A stretch of DNA of 64,000 nt, taken from assembly GCA_003280995.1 (NCBI GenBank), contig QCDG01000009.1, positions 1 through 64,000 of the forward strand, read 5' to 3'. Within the stretch, counting starts at the first letter, position 1; each line of letters begins with the position of its first letter. This DNA is from Prochlorococcus sp. AG-355-A09 (GTDB taxonomy: Bacteria > Cyanobacteriota > Cyanobacteriia > PCC-6307 > Cyanobiaceae). The notes below the pieces were generated by a model. It was given only the letters and a program-made list of their open reading frames with translations. It was not told the origin of the DNA and did not search any database. A program made the translations under genes and the position numbers. This document shows, one piece after another, positions 54,780-61,886 of this stretch.

Positions 54780-55163
54780 ATGATAAATAAAAAGGATCAA
54801 AGCGATCCAATTGATAATTTAGAGTATGAAAAAGTTCTAGAAGAAGAAATAATTAATTCGTACGAAAGTAAATTTCAGAAAGATACTGAAGAAGATAGTA
54901 AAAAGATTAAATTTTACAGACTTAAAAGAACTCCATTAGAAATACTAAATAGGTCATTTTTCTTTTTCTTTATTGGAAGTTTTCTTTTCTCTTTGTTTTT
55001 AGCTTATTCAGAAAGTAAGTTATGGTTCATACTTTATGTAATAAGTGCATTGTCATGTGTTTTTTATACTCCTAATAGAAAAGCACTTAAAGAATTAATA
55101 GCAGCTTGGCCAAATATAGAGGATCTCATAAAAGGGAGGAGTTTGTGGAGAAAAGGCAAGTAA
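54780..55163 (+). CDS. 127-residue two-helix membrane protein
   Basis: A long charged N-terminal part (about 1-58) is followed by two helices (SFFFFFIGSFLFSLFLAY and LWFILYVISALSCVFY) and a basic tail. The end (NRKALKELIAAWPNIEDLIKG) resembles tails of chloroplast-type membrane-assembly proteins, without a firm family. Two tiny genes follow in the same direction. Confidence 0.6.
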   Translation: MINKKDQSDPIDNLEYEKVLEEEIINSYESKFQKDTEEDSKKIKFYRLKRTPLEILNRSFFFFFIGSFLFSLFLAYSESKLWFILYVISALSCVFYTPNRKALKELIAAWPNIEDLIKGRSLWRKGK

Positions 55164-55170
55164 ATAGATT

Positions 55171-55263
55171 ATGAAACCTTTAAATTCACTCAAAAAGTGG
55201 TTATTAAAAATTCTTGTGCCATACATAGAGGGCACCAACAAGAAAAAAGAGGATAAAAAATGA
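55171..55263 (+). CDS. 30-residue basic peptide
   Basis: MKPLNSLKKWLLKILVPYIE followed by a lysine-rich GTNKKKEDKK. Amphipathic and basic. Its stop overlaps the start of the next gene (ATGA), which supports translation. Confidence 0.5.
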   Translation: MKPLNSLKKWLLKILVPYIEGTNKKKEDKK

Positions 55264-55397
55264 GTTTAATAAAGGTTGGAATTATTGTTGAAATATTTTT
55301 GTTTGTTGGAGTTTTTTTTTGGGTTAGGAAACTAACTAGTAAAAAAGGTAGACAACCATCGCTACCCAAAAAAACAATAAAAAATCTCAAATTTTAG
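55260..55397 (+). CDS. 45-residue one-helix membrane protein
   Basis: MSLIKVGIIVEIFLFVGVFF, then a very basic tail (WVRKLTSKKGRQPSLPKKTI). It starts at ATGA overlapping the preceding stop. Similar in plan to small thylakoid proteins such as PsbY/PsbX, not assignable. Confidence 0.5.
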   Translation: MSLIKVGIIVEIFLFVGVFFWVRKLTSKKGRQPSLPKKTIKNLKF

Positions 55398-55480
55398 AAT
55401 TTTGATCACAAAATAAGGAATCTTTATAAAGAGATTAAATTTATGGGGAATTTATTTACTTTTTTTCTCTCACTTTGTAT

Positions 55481-55873
55481 ATGAAATCGGTTAGAACATC
55501 TACATCGTGCTTAAAAAATATGGTTTCTTCCATCCAAGGTCTTGCTCCAATAACTAATCCATTAAATAGTGTCTTAGTAGAAAAGAAACTAATAAATGTT
55601 GATCAAAAGTTTATTCAACTTGTTTCTCTGGCAGAAGGTTTACCTCGTACAGAAGTTATTGAAAGTGGTAGAAATTATTGGAGGGGCGTTTGTAGAAGCT
55701 TAATTTTTAGATTTCCAGATGACCTCGAAATTTTAAAGCTTGATGTGAGAAGTTATGTAGATAGATCTAAAGGAATTATTCAGATAAGATCTGCAGCAAG
55801 ATTAGGGCAATCAGATTTAGGTGTGAATCTAAGAAGAGTGGAATACTTGTTTAATCAATTAGAGAAATTTTAA
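55481..55873 (+). CDS. DUF1499 family protein
   Basis: About 130 residues from ATG at 55481 (a TTG two codons earlier is possible). APITNPLNSVLVEKK, then RSLIFRFPDDLEILKLDV and QIRSAARLGQSDLGVNLRRVE match the DUF1499 pattern, including the closing RSAS/ARxGxSDLGxNxxRVE block. The usual Cys of the PNCVS motif is absent. Function unknown. Confidence 0.8.
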   Translation: MKSVRTSTSCLKNMVSSIQGLAPITNPLNSVLVEKKLINVDQKFIQLVSLAEGLPRTEVIESGRNYWRGVCRSLIFRFPDDLEILKLDVRSYVDRSKGIIQIRSAARLGQSDLGVNLRRVEYLFNQLEKF

Positions 55874-55950
55874 TTAATCTATTTTTTATAAATTTAAGGT
55901 TCTTTTTACCAAATAGTTGTGCTTTAATTCATAAGAATATTTGAATTCCC

Positions 55951-56082
55951 ATGGTGAAGATAATTTTAGTTGGAATTATTGTCGCGCTTGTATATTCTCA
56001 ACCTGACCTCCGTCTTACAGTCGCTGATTGGTTAAAAGCAGCTTCTGATTTTCTTATTGAATCAGTACAAGTAAAACCATAA
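55951..56082 (+). CDS. 43-residue membrane or secreted peptide
   Basis: MVKIILVGIIVALVYSQPDL, then LTVADWLKAASDFLIESVQV. A hydrophobic head that could be an anchor or signal peptide, plus an amphipathic helix. ATG start. Unknown. Confidence 0.5.
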   Translation: MVKIILVGIIVALVYSQPDLRLTVADWLKAASDFLIESVQVKP

Positions 56083-56265
56083 ATTAATTTTTAATCAAGC
56101 ATTAAATAAGACCTGAGACAGTAATCATTTGTTTAATGCATACAGCTACGAAAATAAATATTATTATCCTGCTCAATATGTATTTCACTTAATCAAATAA
56201 ATAGTTTTAGGAACATAATAGAAAATTTTTTTGAAATTTTTGAATAGTTAACGATAATAAGGGTT

Positions 56266-57321
56266 ATGAAGCTTAGATTATTTGAGTTCTATTTTATTAA
56301 AGACTATTTAAGGCCTTGGTTTGGTCTTATTTATTCTTTATTCTTTCTGTTTTTTTTAGGTGCAATTGGCTATCGAATAACAGAGGGATGGGAATGGAGT
56401 GATTGCTTATGGATGGTTCTGATCACAATAACCACTATTGGTTTTGGAGAAGTTCAACCTTTAAGTCCTGAAGGCAGGATCGTAACTGTTTTAGTAATCG
56501 TAGGCGGATTGATCTTTATTCAATTTACCTTTCAAAAAGCTGTTAGATTATTCGAATCCGGCTATTTTCAAAGAGTAAACGAATTACGTTTTAAAAGACT
56601 TCTTAGAAAAATGGAAAATCATGTAATTTTGTGCGGATATGGGAGGGTAGGTCAGGAAATATCTAACCAAATAAAAACACAAAATATTCCAATTATTGTA
56701 GTTGAGAGTGATGAAGATAGAAAAAAGATTGCTGAAGAAAATGGTTTAGAAGTGCTTTGTGCTGATGCGACTCTTGATGAGACTTTAAAACTAGCAGGAT
56801 TAGAAAAATGTAAAAGCTTGGTTGTTACCTTACCTAATGACGCTGCAAATTTATATGTTGTTTTAAGTGCTAAAGGTATAAGAAGTTCTATAAGAGTAAT
56901 TGCAAGAGCAGGAACTGAAGAGGCGGCTAGTAAGTTGAGATTAGCTGGTGCAAGTATAGTTGTAAGCCCTTATATCGCTGCAGGAAGAGCAATGGCATCA
57001 ATGGCTTTAAGACCTATTGCTATTGATTTTCTTGATCTGCTTGCAGGAAGTGAATGTGAGATTGAAGAATTTGAATTAAGTAATGATATTAGTCTTTTTG
57101 AAACAGCAGAGAAAAGATCACTTTCTGAACTTGGAATAGGCAAAAAGAGTGGTGCAAAAATATTAGCCATTAAAGAAAATGAAAAGTTGTTCACTAATCC
57201 TGGAGGTAATTTCATACTTCAACCAGGTCAGGTATTAATAGCATTTGGTAGTAAAGAACAACTAAATATTTTGAATGGTTTGTTGGGTAATCTTGTTGTG
57301 GCAGTAGAGTTATTAAAATAG
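56266..57321 (+). CDS. Two-helix K+ channel with TrkA-N/TrkA-C (RCK) domains
   Basis: A 351-residue protein. Helix 1 (about 17-36), pore with filter TTIGFGE (residues 56-62, usual TVGYGD), helix 2 (about 72-88). A TrkA-N domain begins HVILCGYGRVGQEIS with the NAD-binding GxGxxG. A TrkA-C domain covers about 265-340. Ligand-gated K+ channels of this build are tetramers in the inner membrane. The filter variant TIGFGE is a departure from the GYG consensus, as in some bacterial channels. Confidence 0.9.
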   Translation: MKLRLFEFYFIKDYLRPWFGLIYSLFFLFFLGAIGYRITEGWEWSDCLWMVLITITTIGFGEVQPLSPEGRIVTVLVIVGGLIFIQFTFQKAVRLFESGYFQRVNELRFKRLLRKMENHVILCGYGRVGQEISNQIKTQNIPIIVVESDEDRKKIAEENGLEVLCADATLDETLKLAGLEKCKSLVVTLPNDAANLYVVLSAKGIRSSIRVIARAGTEEAASKLRLAGASIVVSPYIAAGRAMASMALRPIAIDFLDLLAGSECEIEEFELSNDISLFETAEKRSLSELGIGKKSGAKILAIKENEKLFTNPGGNFILQPGQVLIAFGSKEQLNILNGLLGNLVVAVELLK

Positions 57322-57347
57322 ATAGATCGAGATTCAGAATTAATGGC

Positions 57348-57563
57348 TTAAGTTGTTTCTGTATGAACTTCACTCTCTATTATTTTATATAGTCTCCTTG
57401 ATTGAGGCGATTTAAGGGCATTATTGTAATTTTCAATAAATGCAGAATCATCTAAAAAAGATTCATTCTCTATTTTAAAACTTTCTTTATAAGAATATTT
57501 GATTTGCTCCGTATTTTTTGCTTGATTTGATCTTTTGGTAGAAGGTAAATTATTTAAACTCAT
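57348..57563 (-). CDS. 71-residue hypothetical protein
   Basis: Soluble, polar (MSLNNLPSTKRSNQAKNTEQ, then SFLDDSAFIENYNNALKSPQ and SRRLYKIIESEVHTETT). No family recognised. It converges on the K+ channel gene. Confidence 0.5.
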   Translation of the reverse strand: MSLNNLPSTKRSNQAKNTEQIKYSYKESFKIENESFLDDSAFIENYNNALKSPQSRRLYKIIESEVHTETT

Positions 57564-57780
57564 TTCTTATTGTTATTTTTGATTTAATGTATTCGATATT
57601 CAAGGCTTAAAAATATAGAAGACATATAAAATTTAAAATTATTAGATTAAGAAGTTATTAAGCAGAAAATAAATTTGTTTAAAAACTTCTAAATTTCTAA
57701 ACTAAATATTTTTCTAACAGTCAAAGTTTATTTAATAAGAATTTAACTCAGGGTTAACAATAGACACTTAAAAAGTAAAT

Positions 57781-57933
57781 ATGAATAAGATTCAACTTGT
57801 TAATTTCATTACTTTTTCAATTCTTGAAAGTAAAAGAGTTGAAGACAGATTATGTAGAAAAGAAATTTATGGCTACCTTACCCAACTAAATAAAAAACAA
57901 TTAAAAGCAATTACAAGTGAATTTATCATTTAA
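57781..57933 (+). CDS. 50-residue hypothetical protein
   Basis: MNKIQLVNFITFSILESKRV, then EDRLCRKEIYGYLTQLNKKQ and LKAITSEFII. Helical and soluble. It lies 8 bases before the lipoprotein gene, likely on the same transcript. Confidence 0.5.
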   Translation: MNKIQLVNFITFSILESKRVEDRLCRKEIYGYLTQLNKKQLKAITSEFII

Positions 57934-57941
57934 AAAAAAAT

Positions 57942-58343
57942 ATGAAAAAGCTACTGGTTGTATTTATTCTTATTCTTACTTCTTGCAGTACAAAAGATGA
58001 ATTATCCATTACCCAAGATGAATTATCCATTACAAAGGATGAAATTTCGATTACGAAAGGTAAATCATCTATTAATGATGAAAAAAAATTATTTTATGTA
58101 ACGAAAGAAACTGCTGTTCGTCTTTGTGGAGGGAAATCCAGAATAATTGAAAGTGAAAATGAAGAAATAATCAAAATAGAAGTAAAGGATTTTTCAAATG
58201 TTGAAAAAGAAAAATTTGTTCAATTTACTCTTGTTGAGACAGATAGAAAAGGTGGTAAATATAGAATTGTTAATTGTTATCCAAATAAAGATCCTAAAAA
58301 ATCGGTAATTAAAACAATCAAGACTAATTACAAGTTAAATTAG
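57942..58343 (+). CDS. Lipoprotein with a short tandem repeat after the lipobox
   Basis: A 133-residue protein. Signal ends in LILTSC (C15), a lipobox. Directly after come degenerate 7-residue repeats (KDELSIT, QDELSIT, KDEISIT, KGKSSI), encoded by 21-base DNA repeats at about 57985-58070. The rest is a soluble domain with two cysteines (RLCGGKSR, VNCYPNK). It probably anchors in a membrane facing the periplasm. No known family. Confidence 0.7.
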   Translation: MKKLLVVFILILTSCSTKDELSITQDELSITKDEISITKGKSSINDEKKLFYVTKETAVRLCGGKSRIIESENEEIIKIEVKDFSNVEKEKFVQFTLVETDRKGGKYRIVNCYPNKDPKKSVIKTIKTNYKLN

Positions 58344-58363
58344 TCTTAGGTCAACTAGATCAA

Positions 58364-58717
58364 ATGAGAATATTTAAATTTCTACTTGTAATTCCTGTAA
58401 TAACTTTAATAATTGCTTTTCAAACCTCTTTGCAAAATAGATATCTAATGGCTTCTGAAATTAGAGATGGAGAAACGATTTTTAGAAATGTTTGTGCAGG
58501 CTGCCATGTAAGAGGGGGATTAGTTGTTCTTAAAGGATCCAAATCATTAAAACTTTCCGATCTTGAAAAAAGAGGAATAGCAGATGTAAATTCAATAACA
58601 AAAATTGCTAATAATGGGATAGGTTTTATGAAAGGTTATAAAAATAAATTAAATGATGATGAGGATAAGGTTCTTGCACAATGGATTATTCAAAATGCGC
58701 AAGAGGGTTGGGAGTAG
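58364..58717 (+). CDS. c-type cytochrome (c6-like), secreted
   Basis: A 117-residue protein with a signal peptide (about 1-31, ending LMA). The heme site is CAGCH (C44, C47, H48) and a likely axial methionine M89 is in IGFMKGY. The mature size of about 86 residues fits cytochrome c6 and its relatives, which carry electrons in the thylakoid lumen. LptA-like gene starts directly at its stop. Confidence 0.87.
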   Translation: MRIFKFLLVIPVITLIIAFQTSLQNRYLMASEIRDGETIFRNVCAGCHVRGGLVVLKGSKSLKLSDLEKRGIADVNSITKIANNGIGFMKGYKNKLNDDEDKVLAQWIIQNAQEGWE

Positions 58718-59086
58718 ATGAGGAGCTTACTTTTTGCATCTCTTTTATTTCTATTCGCTGAATTTTCTTTTGCTGAGGAATTAACTAATTACACAATTAC
58801 ATCTGATTCTCAAAAAAATACTTTAAAAGGTGATTTAGAGGCCATTGGAAATGTAGTTATTAAAAGGACTAAGGATGATTTTGAAGCCTTCTCAGATAAG
58901 CTTACTTACGATAATGATTCGAAAACTTTAAAACTATTTGGAAATGTATTTATTAAAAACTTAGAATCAGAAGGATTATCAATTGAAGAAACATCTGGAG
59001 ATGAATTGACAATATTTACTGATACAGGAATTTTTGAATTAAAATCTCAAAATAAAAACAGAGTAACAACAAAAATTAAATTCTAA
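58718..59086 (+). CDS. LptA/OstA-like periplasmic protein
   Basis: A 122-residue protein with signal peptide (about 1-19, ending SFA). Repeated beta-strand pattern typical of the OstA/LptA fold: LKGDLEAIGNVVIKRTKDDF, then LFGNVFIKNLESEGLSIEET. Bridge proteins of this family carry lipopolysaccharide to the outer membrane. Starts immediately after the cytochrome stop codon, an unusual pairing. Confidence 0.75.
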   Translation: MRSLLFASLLFLFAEFSFAEELTNYTITSDSQKNTLKGDLEAIGNVVIKRTKDDFEAFSDKLTYDNDSKTLKLFGNVFIKNLESEGLSIEETSGDELTIFTDTGIFELKSQNKNRVTTKIKF

Positions 59087-59205
59087 ATAAAGGCTTGCTT
59101 TTGAAAAAATAATTTATATTTTTTCTTTGTAAGGAACTTTTAAATGGATTTTAAATATAAGTTAAACTAAATTTCCTAAAAAACATAGTAGAAGTAATTT
59201 TTATT

Positions 59206-59373
59206 ATGCATCCAAACAAAGTAATCAAACATCCAATAATCAATGACACTTATTACGATCCAGATGTTGATAAGCTTTATCAATATGTAAAAATTGGTGA
59301 CTTTCCGCCAGAATGGGTAGTGACAAATATAGATGAAGATGACGATTATTATTATGCTTCGATGGGATATTAG
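59206..59373 (+). CDS. 55-residue acidic hypothetical protein
   Basis: Starts MHPNKVIKHPIINDTYYDPD and ends with a tyrosine/aspartate-rich DEDDDYYYASMGY. ATG start with a 120-base leader. Unknown. A 12-bp hairpin follows at 59404-59445. Confidence 0.5.
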   Translation: MHPNKVIKHPIINDTYYDPDVDKLYQYVKIGDFPPEWVVTNIDEDDDYYYASMGY

Positions 59374-59403
59374 TTTTAATATCTATTATTAAATTCAATA
59401 AAT

Positions 59404-59445
59404 TTGTCTCTTTAAAATTTTGTGTGAGGAATATTAAAGAGACAA
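59404..59445. other. Perfect 12-bp hairpin in the phoB leader with Yfr1-complementary loop
   Basis: TTGTCTCTTTAA (59404-59415) pairs with TTAAAGAGACAA (59434-59445). The 18-base loop contains TGTGTGAGGA, whose GTGTGAGGA part is complementary to the conserved Yfr1 core (ACTCCTCACAC). No T run follows, so it is a weak terminator candidate at best. Confidence 0.45.
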
Positions 59446-59589
59446 TCTAAATATAGATAAAAGGGTTTAAGGGAAAATTAAAAAGGAAATAAGATTAGAT
59501 GAAAAAAATAATAATTCAATGTAAATTAATTATGAAATAATTAGATCAAATAATTTTGATTATATAAAATAAAATTGTTGGAACTTTCA

Positions 59590-60318
59590 ATGGCTATTAA
59601 AGATCATAAAAGTTTGCAAGACTCAAGAATTCTTCTTGTAGAGGATGATAAGAGTATTAGGCTTACAGTCAGTGAAACCTTGAGCAGCGAAGGTTTTAGA
59701 GTATCAAGTTTCAAAGACGGTTTAAGTGCCTTAGATTTTATTAATAATGATATTAAAAAAGATGTTGACCTAATAATTCTAGATTTAATGTTGCCAGGAC
59801 TAAATGGATTAGAGTTATGCAGAAAAATAAGAAATGACGAAGACTATACACCCATATTAATTTTGAGTGCTAAAGATAATGAATCAGACAGGGTTCTTGG
59901 ATTAGAGGTTGGTGCAGATGATTATTTAACAAAACCTTTTGGTTTAAATGAATTAATTGCTAGATCAAGAGCCTTAATAAGAAGATCTAAACGTAATAAA
60001 AAATATATAGAAAAATCAAAAACTGTTCTCGAGTTTAATCATATAAAAATGTTTTTGGAAGAATGCAGGGTAACTTCTTTTGATAAAGAAATAACATTAT
60101 CTCCCAAAGAATTTAAATTATTAGAGTTATTTATGAAAAATCCAAAAAGAGTTTGGTCAAGGGATTTAATACTTGAAAAAATATGGGAAATTGACTTTAT
60201 TGGTGATACTAAAACCGTAGATGTTCATGTTAGGTGGTTAAGAGAGAAATTAGAAGAAGATCCCTCTGCTCCAAAGTTTCTTAAAACTGTAAGAGGTTTT
60301 GGATATAAGTTTGGATGA
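59590..60318 (+). CDS. phoB: Phosphate response regulator PhoB (OmpR/PhoB family)
   Basis: A 242-residue regulator from ATG at 59590 (a TTG at 59575 would add 5 residues). Receiver domain with acidic pair (VEDDKS), phospho-aspartate in LIILDLMLPG, and TKPF lysine. A C-terminal winged helix follows (SPKEFKLLELFMKNPKRVWSR, then VDVHVRWLREKLEEDP, VRGFGYKF). phoR starts inside its stop codon. PhoB activates phosphate-scavenging genes under P limitation; the neighbouring phytase-like gene and the phn operon in this window fit. Confidence 0.93.
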   Translation: MAIKDHKSLQDSRILLVEDDKSIRLTVSETLSSEGFRVSSFKDGLSALDFINNDIKKDVDLIILDLMLPGLNGLELCRKIRNDEDYTPILILSAKDNESDRVLGLEVGADDYLTKPFGLNELIARSRALIRRSKRNKKYIEKSKTVLEFNHIKMFLEECRVTSFDKEITLSPKEFKLLELFMKNPKRVWSRDLILEKIWEIDFIGDTKTVDVHVRWLREKLEEDPSAPKFLKTVRGFGYKFG

Positions 60319-61472
60319 AAATGAAAACACTACAAGAAGTATTATTTTTTTTACATCAGAAGTGGAAAATAAAAGTCAAGCATTTTTCTCAATCAAAAGA
60401 AAAAAAATTTGAAGTTGATAAAAATAAGTATAAAAAAACTATTGATTTCCCATTTGATAAAATTAGACCTCAAGAAGTGTTGTCTTGGCTAGATTATTCA
60501 TCGCAAGGGTGGATAATCTTATCATCTGATCTAACAATAAAATTTATCAATCAGAGAGCTTTATCTCTTATTAGGGTTATCAAGTATAAAGATGTTATTG
60601 GAAAAGCAATTAATGATATTAATGAGCTTGAAGTACTTAGTAATAAAATTCTATATTTAAGAAAAAAAGATTTCCCATTCAACCTTGATTTCACAATTGC
60701 GGGAGTACCCATTTCGGTAAATATTGTTAGAGGAAGAAAAAAGAATTATTTAATATTATTGGAAAGTAAATTATCAATTGAATCGATAAAAAAACGACAA
60801 AATCAATTAATTAATGATGTGTCTCATGAACTGAAAACCCCTCTTACATCACTTATCTTAATTGGGGAAAGACTTGAATCAGTAGTATCAAAAAAGGATA
60901 GGTATCTTGTTAAAAGACTTAAGAAAGAGTCAAAAAGATTAAGAAAAATGGCCGAAGAGACTTTAGAGCTTTCTAAGCTAGAAAGTAGCGAAGATTTTAA
61001 TAAAAACAAAAAAATATCTATTTCAGATTTGATTATGGAATCTTGGCAAACACTAAAACCGCTTGCAGAAAAAAAGGATATAAAAATAAATTTATTTTCT
61101 CCAACAAAATATTATATATCTGGGGATATTGAAAATTTAAAAAGAGCATTTATAAATATTTTAGATAACGCTATTCGTTATTCCCCAACAAAAGAGGGCA
61201 TACAAATTGAAATTTTTAAGAGAGATAGCTCTGTTGTTATAAGAGTTAGAGATAAAGGTATTGGATTAGAAGAAAATGAATCAAATGACATTTTTTCTCG
61301 TTTTTATCGTGGGGATCCATCAAGGACTAAATTTAAGAAAAGTGGAAGTGGTTTAGGTCTTTCAATTACAAAAAAAATAATTAATAACAATAAAGGTTTT
61401 ATAAAGGCATTTAATCATAAAGATGGTGGAGCGATTATTGAAACTATCTTTCCGTGTCTTAATACAGATTAA
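60315..61472 (+). CDS. phoR: Phosphate sensor histidine kinase PhoR
   Basis: A 385-residue kinase, coupled to phoB by a 4-base overlap. A PAS-like region covers about 55-150. The phosphoacceptor H171 is in NDVSHELKTPLTSL. HATPase motifs follow: N-box INILDNAIRYSP, G1 IRVRDKGIGL and G2 SGSGLGLSI. No clear transmembrane segment is present; only residues 5-23 are mildly amphipathic. It may therefore be peripheral and sense P status through a partner, as proposed for SphS-type kinases. Confidence 0.92.
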   Translation: MKMKTLQEVLFFLHQKWKIKVKHFSQSKEKKFEVDKNKYKKTIDFPFDKIRPQEVLSWLDYSSQGWIILSSDLTIKFINQRALSLIRVIKYKDVIGKAINDINELEVLSNKILYLRKKDFPFNLDFTIAGVPISVNIVRGRKKNYLILLESKLSIESIKKRQNQLINDVSHELKTPLTSLILIGERLESVVSKKDRYLVKRLKKESKRLRKMAEETLELSKLESSEDFNKNKKISISDLIMESWQTLKPLAEKKDIKINLFSPTKYYISGDIENLKRAFINILDNAIRYSPTKEGIQIEIFKRDSSVVIRVRDKGIGLEENESNDIFSRFYRGDPSRTKFKKSGSGLGLSITKKIINNNKGFIKAFNHKDGGAIIETIFPCLNTD

Positions 61473-61482
61473 TAGGGAAAAT

Positions 61483-61809
61483 TTAAAAAATATTAGGACA
61501 TGATTTTTCTGCAATAAATTTTTTTAAATTCAAAACCCCTTCTCTTGTAAAAAGAATGCTTCCTTCTTTGGAGTCATCTGCCCAATAAGAATCTCTTTTG
61601 CCAATAGCTAACCAAAGCCTATCAGGTAATGTTGGCATGTACATACTCTCGAAAGCAGATGTTCCAATGTCATTTTCTTCTTTCATATCTTTGCATGCTT
61701 CTAGCATTAGTTTGGGTCGATTTAAATAATGCCTTACACCCTGCCAATAATATTTTGTTTCAGCTTTAACTGGGGCGATGAATAAAATAATAAATATTAG
61801 GTATTTCAT
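61483..61809 (-). CDS. Small secreted hypothetical protein
   Basis: A 108-residue protein with signal peptide (MKYLIFIILFIAPVKAE, cleavage likely after VKA). The mature part has two cysteines (EACKDMKEEN, KSCPNIF). Family unknown. It lies between phoR and the phytase-like gene and converges on phoR, so a P-related role is possible by position only. Confidence 0.6.
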   Translation of the reverse strand: MKYLIFIILFIAPVKAETKYYWQGVRHYLNRPKLMLEACKDMKEENDIGTSAFESMYMPTLPDRLWLAIGKRDSYWADDSKEGSILFTREGVLNLKKFIAEKSCPNIF

Positions 61810-61840
61810 GATTTAACTTTTTTTAATTATAAGAACTGCA

Positions 61841-61873
61841 AAAAAAGCCACCTTATGTAAAAGGTGGCTTTCA
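61841..61873 (-). terminator. Rho-independent terminator of the phytase-like gene
   Basis: On the reverse strand AAAGCCACCTT pairs with AAGGTGGCTTT and is followed by a T run. Confidence 0.85.
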
Positions 61874-61886
61874 TTAGTATTTTTAA

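Noticed and set aside
59460..59500. Pho box before phoB (GGGTTTAAGGG)
   Set aside because: It has one CTTAAAC-like unit but no clear tandem 8-mers of the Pho-box type.
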